Origin: Ceratothoa steindachneri
Taxonomy: Eukaryota; Arthropoda; Malacostraca; Isopoda; Cymothoidae
Length of the DNA stretch: 64,000 nucleotides
Assembly (NCBI GenBank): GCA_963969495.1
Contig: OZ018333.1
Location: 90,821,865-90,885,864, forward strand
Direction of reading: 5' to 3'
Shown piece after piece: positions 34,235 to 44,394 of this stretch (position 1 is the first letter of the stretch; each line of letters starts with the position of its first letter). Under the pieces are notes generated by a model. It was given only the letters and a program-made list of their open reading frames with translations. It made no database searches and had not been told where the DNA came from. A program made the translations under genes and the position numbers.

Positions 34235-34350
34235 TTTTCTTTATTACAAAAAAATTCATGCAGGGATAATGATTGAACCAAGAATGCTGAGAAGCAAGCA
34301 CCACTTTTATCTCAGTTAAAGCAGTGCCTTAGACCATATAGCTAGCTAGC
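34235..34350 (-). mobile_element. tRNA-derived SINE copy 2
   Basis: Same family as 31,085-31,192. The minus strand has TATGGTCTAAGGCACTGC, a B-box-like TTGGTTCAATC and then ATCCCTGCATGAATTTTTTT. The two copies bracket LINE copy A4 in the same intron. Confidence 0.6.
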
Positions 34351-34508
34351 ATCTGAACAAAAATTTTCATGAAATGGCTTTCAATAAAGGACTAGATAAA
34401 ATTCAACTCTCTCAACTTATTTCTCTTTAACCAACAATAGGTTGTTGTGTGATTAAGCTACCATAGGAACATCGCTAAATATTATAACAAGCACCACATT
34501 GTGACTAC

Positions 34509-34658
34509 CTCTTTGACTGGGCATTCTTTTAACAGTAATTCATTAGAACCATCAACCATTGCTGGTTCTTGACCTGTGATCAATTTTACTTCATTTCCAT
34601 GATCTGAATCAGACGACTCTTCCTTCATTTCTTTGATGGCAGTTTCTTTATAAATATC
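34509..34658 (-). CDS. Zinc-finger gene, exon 2
   Basis: 50 codons, phase 0 to phase 0. The acceptor is …TTTTATATTAG before GATATT, and the donor is AAAGAG/GTAGTC. The acidic, Ser/Asp-rich peptide starts DIYKETAIKEMKEESSDSD and ends KECPVKE. It has no recognised domain. The interval continues the acidic N-terminal region of exon 1 and keeps phase with exons 3 and 4. Confidence 0.7.
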
Positions 34659-34808
34659 CTAATATAAAAAATAGGTAATTTACTTTCTGTAACTATACAC
34701 AAGGAAAGATAAGTTAATCATTAGATAGGTAAAAGTATATTTACTAAAATGCATATAAAATAATGATGTTGAATGCCACTATATATAAGAAAATCCTGAG
34801 ATGCTTAC

Positions 34809-34893
34809 TTTTTTATTATCTAGATGAAAATTAAGTGGATATTCAATATCTTCCTCTTTCATTTCTTCCATTTTTGTAACACCTGAAGAAATC
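34809..34893 (-). CDS. Zinc-finger gene, first coding exon
   Basis: The 85-base exon has 22 noncoding bases and then ATG at 34,871 in a favourable context (A at -3, G at +4). It is followed by 21 codons starting MEEMKEEDIEYPLNFHLD and ends at AAA/GTAAGC. The acceptor …TTATTTGTTATAG at 34,894 implies a further noncoding 5' exon upstream, which I could not locate. Phase 0 at the donor matches exon 2. The promoter is not identifiable. Confidence 0.65.
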
Positions 34894-35419
34894 CTATAAC
34901 AAATAAAAGCAAAATTGCTTCAATCTCATCAAAAATTCAATTCATTGCCTCATCAGTTAATTAAATATCAGTATTTTTGTAGCATATTTGATTTGCTGGA
35001 GCTTAGTTGTGCTATAAGTGCTCTCTATGAAATGTATGGTAATTTCTCTGAATAGTGACTCATTTAGACTCATTTAGTGGTAGGTTGTTTAAGTGTCTGT
35101 GAAACCACAGGAAATTAGTTGGTGGTGATAAAGAATTTTGATACTTAAGGGAAGATTGGTTGTTGTTACCATAGGGGTTTGCTGGAGAAGCGAGGCTGGG
35201 TCAGCAAGAAGGGGATTGGGTAAATGGAATGACTTTGTCAGATACTGCCATCTTAGCTTCAGGTGGTAATGTACATTTGTGTGAATTTCTAAGCTCTTAT
35301 TTCTTGCTTATCTGATAATCTTTTAATTACTATTATTATTTACATTATTATTATAAAAAAGTACAGATGTAATAGATTATATGTAAGGATATAATCCAAA
35401 CACAATGAGCTGAAGACAC
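34894..35419. other. Upstream flank of first coding exon; nothing recognised
   Basis: AT-rich sequence expected to contain intron, 5'UTR exon or promoter of the zinc-finger gene. I see no convincing TATA/initiator pair or donor site to choose from. Confidence 0.3.
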
Positions 35420-36136
35420 TTTCACCTTTGAGGAATTCTCAGGGTTGGTTGGGCTTGCTATGCAAGTCCTATCATCCCTCTGTATCGAAACTTAGGCAGG
35501 CATGTGGGAAGGGGGGGGGGGGGGCACCTTTGGAGGATCCACCACCTTTGAGTCACCCAGCCTAGCACTAGATGTAGGCATAGAGCTGAAACTTCTTTAG
35601 TGATGTCTTCCTTTCGGGAGGCTGCTTTAGAAACTGGGAAGATGGAATCACAACAAAATTCAGGAGTGTTGCTCTTGTGAGTCTAATGATTGTGGAGGTG
35701 CATGGCTGGTTTACCTTATGGGAAACAGCTACATTGGGGGAAGGGAACCCCAAGTTTTAGCCAGGGGTGGGTGTGAATCCTTTATACCACAAGCTCTACC
35801 AGGGAAGGCCTCAGATGGGTTCAGAATGGGGGTGGAAACGACTGTACTCGTAGGCCTGGATGGGCCAGGACAAGATAGTGTGTTTCTTAATATTGAGGCT
35901 TAAGTCATCACAGGCAGCGTCAGGACCAAGTCCTTAGCCTCACAAAATTAGAGATGATCCTAGGCCTGAATGGACAGGATTTTCTTCTCAAGGAGATATG
36001 CACCACATTGCTTTGAGGAAGCAGGGTGCCGCTTTCGCAATTGACACACATGAATTGGACTCATCATGTACGGCCTCCGAGCAACTTAGACTTCAGGTAA
36101 CCATGACTTTGCACATCTATAGAAGCGATTTGTATC
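35420..36136 (-). mobile_element. LINE family A, copy A5, 3'-most segment (inter-ORF and ORF1 end)
   Basis: Matches A3 at 24,280-25,054: the start of ORF2, the inter-ORF spacer and the ORF1 C-terminus up to the zinc-knuckle codons. A hAT element interrupts it at 36,137, within the GTATGGCC of the knuckle region. It contains a G-run near 35,510. CpG-depleted. Confidence 0.75.
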
Positions 36137-37384
36137 CAGGGCTGTGGAGTTGGAACTGGAGCCAGTCAAAATGTACTAGCTCCAGCTCCATACACTAAAA
36201 GTCCAGTATAAACTTTCTTCTTTCTCAATAATAATAAAAATAATACTTTCCAAAATAAATTAACTATTTTTTTCTTTCGCATAATAATCTAAGACTAATG
36301 TTTTAATTTGTAACTTACAAAACTTGTTTTTGCTTAGCTTGTATAATTTATTTTCTTGAACCCCATTAAAATGGCTACTACATATCGCAAACAAAAGAAA
36401 AATCTGCCAGGTTTGAGCATTTTATTGTCTTGGCAAACATTTTATCTGCCATTGCAAGAAAGATGATGTTAATATTGATAAAAAATTTGATGAATCAAAA
36501 TTAGTTCGTTGATCACACCAAGCGGTACTACCAGCGCTGATCAAAAGGACTGACTATGACTGGCAAGATATCCAATTTGAAAAGGCATCTACAGAGATTT
36601 CATCCAAAGATATATGAAATTGTCAACAAGAAAGACACTTAAGTGACTATTTCAACTGAAAATATGAAACATACTGTTGGACAAATTTTACCAATAACAT
36701 GTTTTTTTGTAATAAACAAATTTACTGTCACAATGACCTCTAATAAATTTAAGAAGCATATTATAGAAATGGTAGTAAAAGACAGTATACCTCTAATTTT
36801 TTTCTCAAAACCAGCATTATTAGACATGAATGGAGAAATGGCTCAAAACTCAGAATATCTCTAGGTAAAGATAACATTAGGAAGATCATATTTAAAGAAG
36901 CTCTGCAAATAAAGAAGAACTTTGAAAAACTCCTAAGGAGTGCTTTATGTTCCTCAAAATGGATGGATGCACTAGACAGAGTTAATTATTTTGTGACTAA
37001 TGTTGATTTATTAATGACTAATAAAGTGGTGACTAAAACACTGGCAGTTAAAGATACACATGCAAACCACACAAGTGAATATCTTTCAAAATTGAAATTA
37101 AGGAAGAAAAAGTTCTATCTATGTATTATCACAGACAATGCTTCAAATATGTTGAGTACAATTGAAAAAGTTAATACAGCAAAGGTTAATGAAATGTCAA
37201 CTGATGAATACATCTCTGAAAATGATGATTTAATAACACTTGAAAACAAATTTTTAGATGATTTGATTGAAGCAGCTTGTAAATTATCTTCCATCCAACA
37301 TTAGCGTTCTGTTGTGAAGTACACTACAGTTAGCAATCAAAAATGGTTTAAAAGGACACCTTGTAGCAACTATGATCATCAGAA
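36137..37384 (+). mobile_element. hAT transposon remnant
   Basis: The left end CAGGGCTGTGGAGTTGGAAC is a hAT-type terminal repeat. Inside, on the plus strand, is a degenerate BED-finger-like start (36,370-36,560, CATTGCAAG…), an N-terminal transposase piece (36,643-36,864) and a catalytic-core piece (36,963-37,304) with TKTLAVKDTHANHTSEYL and YLCIITDNASNMLSTI, where TDNASNM is the hAT catalytic signature. The C-terminal dimerisation region and the right terminal repeat are missing. About 500 bp of the host LINE are also missing at this junction, so a deletion followed insertion. Confidence 0.78.
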
Positions 37385-37661
37385 TCACATAACCTCTGAA
37401 TGAGTGGCCCCAATGTAATCAAGGCTCCACTCTGTGCACTTTTTGTCTTAGTCTGGTGCTTGACTCCATGTTCAAGCCTATGAGAGATCCTACTGTATGG
37501 GGCTGGGTTACCTCTGGGACCATGTCCATCTCAGTGGGAGCCTCCATGTAGCCATCGCCCCCCCCCCCCCCTCAAGACATCACAGGTCCCCTTCAAGGTA
37601 CCTTTTGTCCTATTCTGGGCCAGGGAACTGACATCCGTTGGGAAAGAGAGAGGGGCACATA
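37385..37661 (-). mobile_element. LINE family A, copy A5, ORF1 middle segment
   Basis: Collinear with parts of A3 at 25,565-25,640 and 26,020-26,170, with a deletion between them. It contains a C-run at about 37,556-37,571. It ends at the TA target dinucleotide of the mariner insertion. Confidence 0.7.
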
Positions 37662-38428
37662 CAAGGGGCGGTCAATAAGTTTTGCAATTCGGCTATAAGG
37701 AAATGAGATATGAGGAAAAGTGTTTTATTATTTTTCAATATAACTACCCTCGACTTCAATGCACTTGCGCCACTTGTCCCTGAGGCTTCGAATTCCCGCA
37801 ACCACAAATCTCCTGACTGCTGTTCAAGCCAGTCCTGGACGGCTAGATGGACATCTTCATCGTCCCCAAACCATCGTCCATGCAGTGCAGCCTTGAGCTG
37901 GCAGAATAAAAAGTAGTCGCTAGTAGCCAGATCTGGACTGTAGGGGAAATGGTTGAGCTCCTCGAATCCGCACTAGTGCAGGGCAGCTTGTGCACTTCTA
38001 GCCTTGTGGACTTTGACGACGTTGAAGTCGATCATGGGGCGTGAGGTTTCACGTCTGATAGGCATCCTGGACGGGGGTCATCTTTAAGGGACTCACAACC
38101 ATGGCGGAACTCCTTATTCCAGTGAGCAATGGTTGCATAGGAAGGGGCGGTTTCGGTGTACACTGCAACCATGCGTTCATGCATCTCTTTTGCATTCTTG
38201 CCTTCCTTGGTCAAAAATTTGATCACAGCGCGGTGCTCAACCTTTTCCATTGTTGAAAAAATTGTGACTGACGATATGCGATCAGCTACTGCTTCTTAAA
38301 TAGACGAGGCAGGAGCATGCGGCTGTAGGTCCTGACTTGTCATAACTTGTCCTAACACCCCAACAAACAGCCATCCACCTTGCTCCGTTTTGCCATACCG
38401 ATTCGCAAAACTTATTGACCGCCCCTCG
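37662..38428 (-). mobile_element. mariner-family transposon, internally deleted
   Basis: 767 bp with terminal inverted repeats sharing AGGGGCGGTCAATAAGTTTT at both ends and a TA duplication on each side (37,660-37,661 and 38,429-38,430). The minus-strand transposase begins at 38,250 (MEKVEHRAVIKFLTKEGKNA…), giving the N-terminal helix-turn-helix half up to DDPRPG. It then jumps to a C-terminal part that includes YSPDLATSDYFLF, where the third catalytic Asp lies. The middle with the first two catalytic residues is deleted, so it is a non-autonomous derivative. It sits in LINE copy A5. Confidence 0.92.
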
Positions 38429-38599
38429 TACAATAAACCCCTGACCAATCCTTAAACTCTATGCACCAATCATTACTCGACCGGCCTTGATGCACACACC
38501 CCCTTGGTTCCTCATGGAACTCCATTCAAGGAGGTCTTTGATGCTCATGAATGAGAACTTGTAAAGCACGCTCCGATGGGCAGGGCACAACCAACTTTG

Positions 38600-39837
38600 C
38601 CTTGCCAATATGGGGTTGAACAGCTATTCTAGTTCTCTCCTCTGCTTTCAACACCATCGATCATACTGTCCTCCTTGATCGTTTTCGCACTTTCTTTGGT
38701 CTCTCGGGCACTGTACTTGATTGATTCCATCATACCTCTCCTCCCTCACTCATCAGTCAGTCACGCTCGATAACCTCTCCTCCGAGCCTGCGCCCATTCA
38801 TTTTGGGGGGCCTCAAGGCTCAATCCTTTGCTCCCTCCTCTTTCGCATCTACTTACTTCCTCTTGGCTCCCTTCTTTACGATTTGGGCCTGTCCTTCCAC
38901 TTCTATGCTGATGACATTCAGATATACCTTTCCTAACCCCCTGTGTCCTCTCAATCAATTACCAAGCTCCTTTCAGCCTACACCTCCATAAATGAATGGC
39001 TGTCTGCCAACTTTCTCAAACTTAACCATGATAAAACTCAAGTTTTTCTTATTCATGCCGTATCTATGGTGGAGAAATCTAAAGCTCTCTTCGCCTCCAT
39101 TAACATTGGGGAAACCAATGTCACCTTCTCTGATACCGTCAGTAATCTTTGTGTTATTTTTGATGAGCAACTCATAAAAACTGCACATCCATCAGATCTG
39201 TAAGTTTTCTCTAGGTTTCCTCTGCAACTTCTCACATGTTCGGTCCCATTTTGATCGACAAAGCCTTGAAACAGCTATTCATGCCTTTGTCACCTCACGT
39301 TTACACTACTACAATTCTCTTCTAGTGAATCTTCCTTCTTTGTCACTTCACTTCCCTGCAGCTGATTAAAAACTATGCTGCCCAGCTCCTCCTTCGGCGC
39401 CCCCTGTTTTCTCCTTCGATGACTGTTACAGGAGCTATACTAGTTACCTATTCACTTCCGTACCCACAAAAAAATTCTTCTCATCACATCAAGGCCCTAA
39501 ACCTTTAGGCTCCACCTTATCTCTCATCTACCCTCTTCCCTCATCAAACTCCTCGGGCACTCCAGTCTAACTTCATTCCCCTCCTGAGCACTCCTCATTC
39601 TGTCTTCTGCTTGATGGGTGACTGTTCCTGCTCAGTTTGTGATCCTAGACTCTGGAATGCTCTTCCTACCAAAGTCTGATCCTTTCCCTCATTGCTACTT
39701 TTAAACATCTGAAGACTCATCTTTTTAGAATTGCCTTCTCTCTACTGTAAACTTTCTCTACACTCGCTACACAACCTGCGCTCTGAGGGGGGCTAACAGC
39801 CCTAAAGGGCACATTACAAATACCTATTATTATTATA
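38600..39837 (+). mobile_element. Rex1/L2-like LINE, 5'-truncated
   Basis: Plus strand RT remnant. Motif A appears as SAFNTIDHTVLLDRF (38,645-38,690), motif B as GGPQGSILCSLLF, and motif C as FHFYADDIQIYLS (ending 38,936). The SINEWLSANFLKLNHDKTQV block and thumb follow (38,990-39,700). The sequence ends GGGCTAACAGCCCTAAAGGG…ATTACAAATA followed by an (ATT)n tail, a 3' end typical of Rex1/L2-type elements. It has stops and frameshifts. The left boundary is uncertain (38,440-38,620) because the 5' flank is not recognisable. Confidence 0.78.
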
Positions 39838-40560
39838 TGCAGCTCAGGATAAGAGGCCTGTCATCCCTAGCCACCTAAGGGGGTTGGCCCTATCGATACA
39901 CTGCAACCAGGAGCAGTCAATTATGTGCTACTGGCAGGCTTTCTTGGCAGTCCTCTGGGAAAGTACAGGGTAGAATGCCATTGTAAAGAGGAAGTCACGC
40001 TCCAGAGAAGAGGGCGAGTCTCCTGTACCCATGGGCATACAAAAGGAGTAAGCCTCCTCTCTGGTCAGAGTTTTGGAGGGTCCCCTGCGATAGCACAGGA
40101 AAAGAGAAGTAGTAATGTATATGGGTATAGTGACCTTATTTTTAGCATGACACATATGCTATTCACTCCACATTGTAGCCCTCTCTACTAGGGGTGACCA
40201 GGGGACTGGCAAAACTAGATGCTGCCATTCGACGCCACTCCTCCCACCTAGTGGCTCACCTTAAGCTCGTATAAAATCGATAGAAGCAGGTTGTTAAAAA
40301 CCTACTACCCAAAGCAGAGCTCAGGTGAAGTGGTGGTGTCACCTCCCCCATCAGCCACAATCCAGGATGGTTGGTAGAGAAGAAGCTGGTCAGCATCTAA
40401 TTAGAGGTCAACCAGAGAAATTTATATTGGAAGAGGTTGTATGGAAGTGAGCAAGCAGGGTAAAAATACAGAGTGTCAGAAAGAACGAAAAGACTAAGCT
40501 AGGCTGGAAGGGGCGCTGAGTCCAGTTGGGCATGAAGGCCAGGAAATCAAATTGATGGCC
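39838..40560 (-). mobile_element. LINE family A, copy A5, ORF1 N-terminus and 5'UTR
   Basis: Matches A3 at 26,215-27,134: the ORF1 N-terminal codons (AAGGGGGTTGGCCCTATCGA region), the pre-ORF1 stretch and the 5'UTR with CTGGTCAGCATCTA. With 35,420-36,136 and 37,385-37,661 it completes one LINE copy broken up by three later insertions. Confidence 0.75.
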
Positions 40561-40570
40561 CCATTATAGG

Positions 40571-40695
40571 ATTGGGGTGCAACTCACCACAATTAGGTGT
40601 GGGGTATTATGGGGTCAAAGCTCTTCATTGCAAAAGAACTTAAAATATATTAATTTTTAGTAGAAATGGCATAAAGTAGTCAGTGCTATCATAGT
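40571..40695 (+). repeat. Dispersed direct repeat, copy 1
   Basis: ATTGGGGTGCAACTCACCAC… to CATAAAGTAGTCAGTGCTAT. It aligns with 42,007-42,130 in the same orientation, 1.44 kb away. The function is unknown. It could be the ends of one AT-rich element or two copies of a short interspersed repeat. Confidence 0.6.
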
Positions 40696-42006
40696 CTTAA
40701 ATTAATGACTCAAAACAATGAAGCGAGGTAAAAACTAGCTAGAAAATGGCAAAGAAAATTGTATGCAAAATCCTCTGCCACTACTCTTAACAATTACAAT
40801 AAATGCTTATGATTGGTCAATCAGTGTGTTTAATACAGCTCGCTGATTAGGCAGTGGGATAGCTGAAAAACCTTTAAAAAATAGCAAAATCATCTGCTAC
40901 TAACCTTAATAATTAACTACTAATTTTTTCTTCTTTTTATAAACTATTTGTACTGCACCATTTCAACAAACATTTTTTTTCAAGGTTTTTAATTTTGAAA
41001 TTGATTCTACCTCTCCAGCCATGTGAATTGTATATATACTAAAGAACACGCTTATTTGCTAGTGTGTGTGCCGTGAGCTCTGCCTTTTTTTTAAACAATA
41101 CTCAATCTTTTCAATTTTCTTTAAGCATCAGTTAATAAACACTAAAATTAAATGCCTAAAATGATATTTGAAATTTAAAGTTAAAGATTTTCATGAAGAT
41201 TCGTTTTAACAAATAGAATGTTGTAATTTTCAAAGAGAAATGTTTTTAAATATAAAATGATGCTCATCGAAGTTATTTTTATCTTCCTGAACTGAATACT
41301 AATGTATTTATCCACTTTCCAAAAAATATTGTTATTCTGCTAAATTTGAATCTTTCTGCATCATTTTGTCCTTGTTTCCTCAACTTTTCACCTCTTTCAC
41401 CTAGACATGGCTTTTTTAGATCTGGAAGTGACCTGCATATGCCCCTGTTGGTAATATTAAACAAATACCAGTTTTTTTTTATCTGCAGGCAATCAGTGCT
41501 TGTGTCTTTTACCAATTAGCCAATAGGATTTTGTTTTAGATTCTTGTATTATCCAAACGATTTGCAGCCGTCTTATTTTTATATGGTATAATTGTATGTG
41601 GTGGCTGTGCTAGTTCTAGATAAAGGATTCGAAAGGGTGAAAACCCCAGTGCAAATTTTCTAATATCCACATTCAAACAAGTGCAACCCTGGAGCCAAGC
41701 AGTTAAAGGAGTGCGATTCTTATGCATTAAGTTTGTTCGACTTTAATATAACTGGTGACAATACCTCAATCAATTTAAGACTTTGGTATAGATCATGGCC
41801 TCATTTTAAAAGCAAAGATTTGTGACAGGTGTGGGAAAGAAGTGCAGCTTGATTATAAAGGTGAAGGTGGAGATGGTTTAGCCTTTGCAGTGAAGTGATT
41901 ATTTATTAGGTAATTTAAGTTGACAATAGTACCGCCGACATTTAGCAATTTCCTAAATGTTAACTTTTCAAATTTGGAATATTACGAGTTTTTTAAGTTG
42001 CAGGAT
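40696..42006. other. AT-rich interval, nothing recognised
   Basis: 1.3 kb of AT-rich DNA between the two direct repeats, without a domain or long credible frame. Confidence 0.35.
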
Positions 42007-42130
42007 ATTGGGGTACAATCCCCACAATTAAGTGGGGGATATAGGAGTGAAGCCCCAATTTTGGAAATAACTAAAGAATGTTACTTTTGGGGTGGAAATA
42101 GCCTAAAGTAGTGGTGCTATTGTCTTTATT
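42007..42130 (+). repeat. Dispersed direct repeat, copy 2
   Basis: Partner of 40,571-40,695: ATTGGGGTACAATCCCCACA… AGCCTAAAGTAGTGGTGCTA. Confidence 0.6.
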
Positions 42131-42233
42131 ATTTTGATAAAAGTGCAGAGCCAATTGCATTAATTGTAGTCCCAAAATAGCGCCTCCTAGTGTGCACCAC
42201 TAAACTGAAGTATTACCCCAACCTGCACCACCG

Positions 42234-42281
42234 TTTCTTAATTTTTAAGTGGTGATCCCTAGTCCTATTACTCTGTGTGTA
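42234..42281 (-). mobile_element. Small LINE family C fragment
   Basis: TTTTTAAGTGGTGATCCCTA plus GTCCTATTACT matches the thumb region of family C copies on the minus strand (compare 46,868-46,905). Confidence 0.5.
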
Positions 42282-42554
42282 AAGTTAAGCAATAGCAGAT
42301 TAAGTAACATAACATATGGATTTGTCGATTATGGGCAAAGTTTGCATCCGGCAAAAATGAGTATGTCAGATCTGAAAAGTACATATAAAACTGAATAGGA
42401 AAAACACATTAAATTACTATTCACATTTGTGTTAAAACGATTCTTTACCATAAATTATACTATCCAATTATGTTAGGGATTATAGTAGCTCACCTGATTT
42501 GCTCTCCTAAAGCATTTCAGTACTGACACAAATCAAAGATAGGAACTATGTATA

Positions 42555-43070
42555 GGGAGCACATATATGAAGGCATGCAGAGTGAGCAGAGTTGTGTGCC
42601 ACATGCATAACTCTGTACAAAACATACAAAATTATTAATTTAATCAACATATTCGTAAAGCACAGGTCTGACAGAGTCATGCAATTGTCTCTTAAAACTA
42701 TCCAAACACTCCACAGTAACAAAAGCATCTGAAACAAGGTTTCACACACCTATGCAGTGCAAGTTGAAAAATCTTCCCTTAGATTCTGTGGAGCAGTGAA
42801 TATTGTTGATCTTATACCTATGACCCCTTGTGCCCATATCGGGGAAAAATTCAAAACATCATCAGGACTAATACTGCACTTAACAAGAAATATCTTACAG
42901 AATACAAGTTCAAAGCCTCCAATCTCTCACTATAAGAATGTTTCCAACCCATCAATCTGATTAGTCCATTTACGCAGAACGTTCTCTAGAAGTATTGGTT
43001 TACCCAGATAACCTGAGTTCCATACAAAAGATGCAAACTCCATAAGTGGTTTAACATGAGAGAAACAAGG
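42555..43070 (-). mobile_element. CR1/L2-like LINE thumb fragment (another family)
   Basis: The minus-strand reading contains WKHSYSERLEALNLYSVRYF and later residues resembling the C-terminal region 'YxERLxxLxLYSLxxRR' of CR1-related reverse transcriptases. It has many stops and no linked palm domain. It is separate from families C and E. Confidence 0.5.
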
Positions 43071-43384
43071 TCATCATAAAAGGATGCAAGTAGCAAAAAG
43101 TAGAAGAAAGAATGGGTAAACATAAAGATTGGCAGCGTGCCCGAAAAAGTGTATTTTTTTTGGTATGTATGTTTTGTTCACCCGTGCATGCATATTCATG
43201 CGCATTTGTTTAATAAAAACGTTTAAAAAAATGTTAGAACATTATTCTATGATGCTACAAAGCACTGATGCCTTGATCACAACATAATAAACGACCATGG
43301 AACTTCAGTAAAGCTGAAGATCGGCAGTGCGACTGATGTGACGCAAAATATTTTGTGCCTGTTCCAATGTTTCACTTTTTTTGA

Positions 43385-43455
43385 GTAAATTCAAGGGGAC
43401 TGCTCGTGGGAAAGCTATCACTGTGGGGGAAACCCTCCCTATGGTGATCCTGAGT
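43385..43455 (+). repeat. Short dispersed repeat (R1), copy 1
   Basis: GTAAATTCAAGG…ACTGCTC…TATCACTG…GGTGATCCTGA. The same string with substitutions occurs at 57,108-57,175, same orientation, on the other side of the nested LINE block. Confidence 0.55.
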
Positions 43456-43474
43456 TTGGAAACTCAGCTACAAA

Positions 43475-43628
43475 ATGCATCCATATGATAGGTCAGATCA
43501 TACATCTACAAATAGAACCATCGACATGAATGCATCAAAAACAAAAGGCATCATCATCAAGAGACGTTAAAATCCAAATCAATCATAAATAGAATAAAAA
43601 AACTGCATTCACAGGAATGACTCCAGAG
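43475..43628 (-). mobile_element. LINE family C 3'UTR remnant (host of the next insertion)
   Basis: Minus-oriented family C 3' region up to ACTGCATTCACAGGAATG…CCAGAG. Its expected continuation (TAACCCTCCCTTCCCATATA) is found only after the insertion, at 44,207-44,266. Confidence 0.72.
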
Positions 43629-44213
43629 AAGATGTGCAAAGGAAGATATGTTTGAGCTTTTTAAAATCTGTTCTGGGATGGATAAATTGGATTTTAGCAA
43701 GTTATTTGAATTGGAAAGTAGTAATAGGACTAGGGACACCACTTAAAAATTAAAAAACACAGGTGCAGGTTGGATGATAGAAAATATTTCTTCACCCATA
43801 GATTGGTAGATTACTGGAATAGTTTGCCATCTGAGACAGTAAACAGACCAAACCTGAATGTATTCAAATGCAGATTAGATGATTTTATGGGAAAGGAGTG
43901 TTAACTTTGGGAGGTATTCTGGACTCATTCCTGTGGATGCAGTTTTTTATTATTGTATATTACGATTAATTTGGATTTTGACGAGTCTTGATGATGATGC
44001 TTTTTATTTTTTTACACATTCCTGTGTATGGTTTGAATTGTATATTGTAGATGCATGATTGGACACAATCCTATGGGTTGTTTAAATTGTAGATGCATGA
44101 TCTGACACAATCCTATGGATGCATTTTGTGGGTGGGTTTTGACAGATGCGGATGACCTTTGATAGGATCTTGTGGCTTTTGTCATCCATGAAATTATGTT
44201 ATGTAACCCTCCC
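43629..44213 (+). mobile_element. LINE family C, 5'-truncated copy C5, opposite orientation
   Basis: Plus strand RT C-terminus (EDMFELFKICSGMDKLDFSK, then decayed), a 3'UTR, the hairpin GGATGACC…GTCATCC (44,150-44,190) and the tail TTATGTTATG. It is inserted in a minus-oriented family C remnant, the same arrangement as C3 in C2. Confidence 0.8.
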
Positions 44214-44329
44214 TTCCCATATAATGATCTAATAAGCATTTGAAAACATGCAAGTTTGGACGGACTAATTTCAGAGAGGCCTAAACTTAACAATTAACGA
44301 GATTTTGATGTAATCTGGCTTACTTGTAA

Positions 44330-44394
44330 CAAAATTTTGGTAATACTATAGATTAGGGGGGCATGGTAGGTGGCGCTGTTAGTAGGCTACAATT
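44330..44394 (-). repeat. Inverted dispersed repeat, left copy
   Basis: The plus strand CATGGTAGGTGGCGCTGTTA…GGCTACAAT is the reverse complement of 57,288-57,325 (TGTAGCCTA…CAGCGCCACC), and the TTTTGGTAA neighbourhood is also shared. It could be the ends of a DNA transposon family. Confidence 0.55.

Noticed and set aside
34235..34350. Functional tRNA gene
   Set aside because: Only A- and B-box-like motifs remain. There is no cloverleaf or acceptor stem, and a second copy shares the non-tRNA tail, so a SINE is the better reading.
37385..37661. Cys-poor low-complexity segment as a host exon
   Set aside because: Collinear with family A ORF1 in copy A3.
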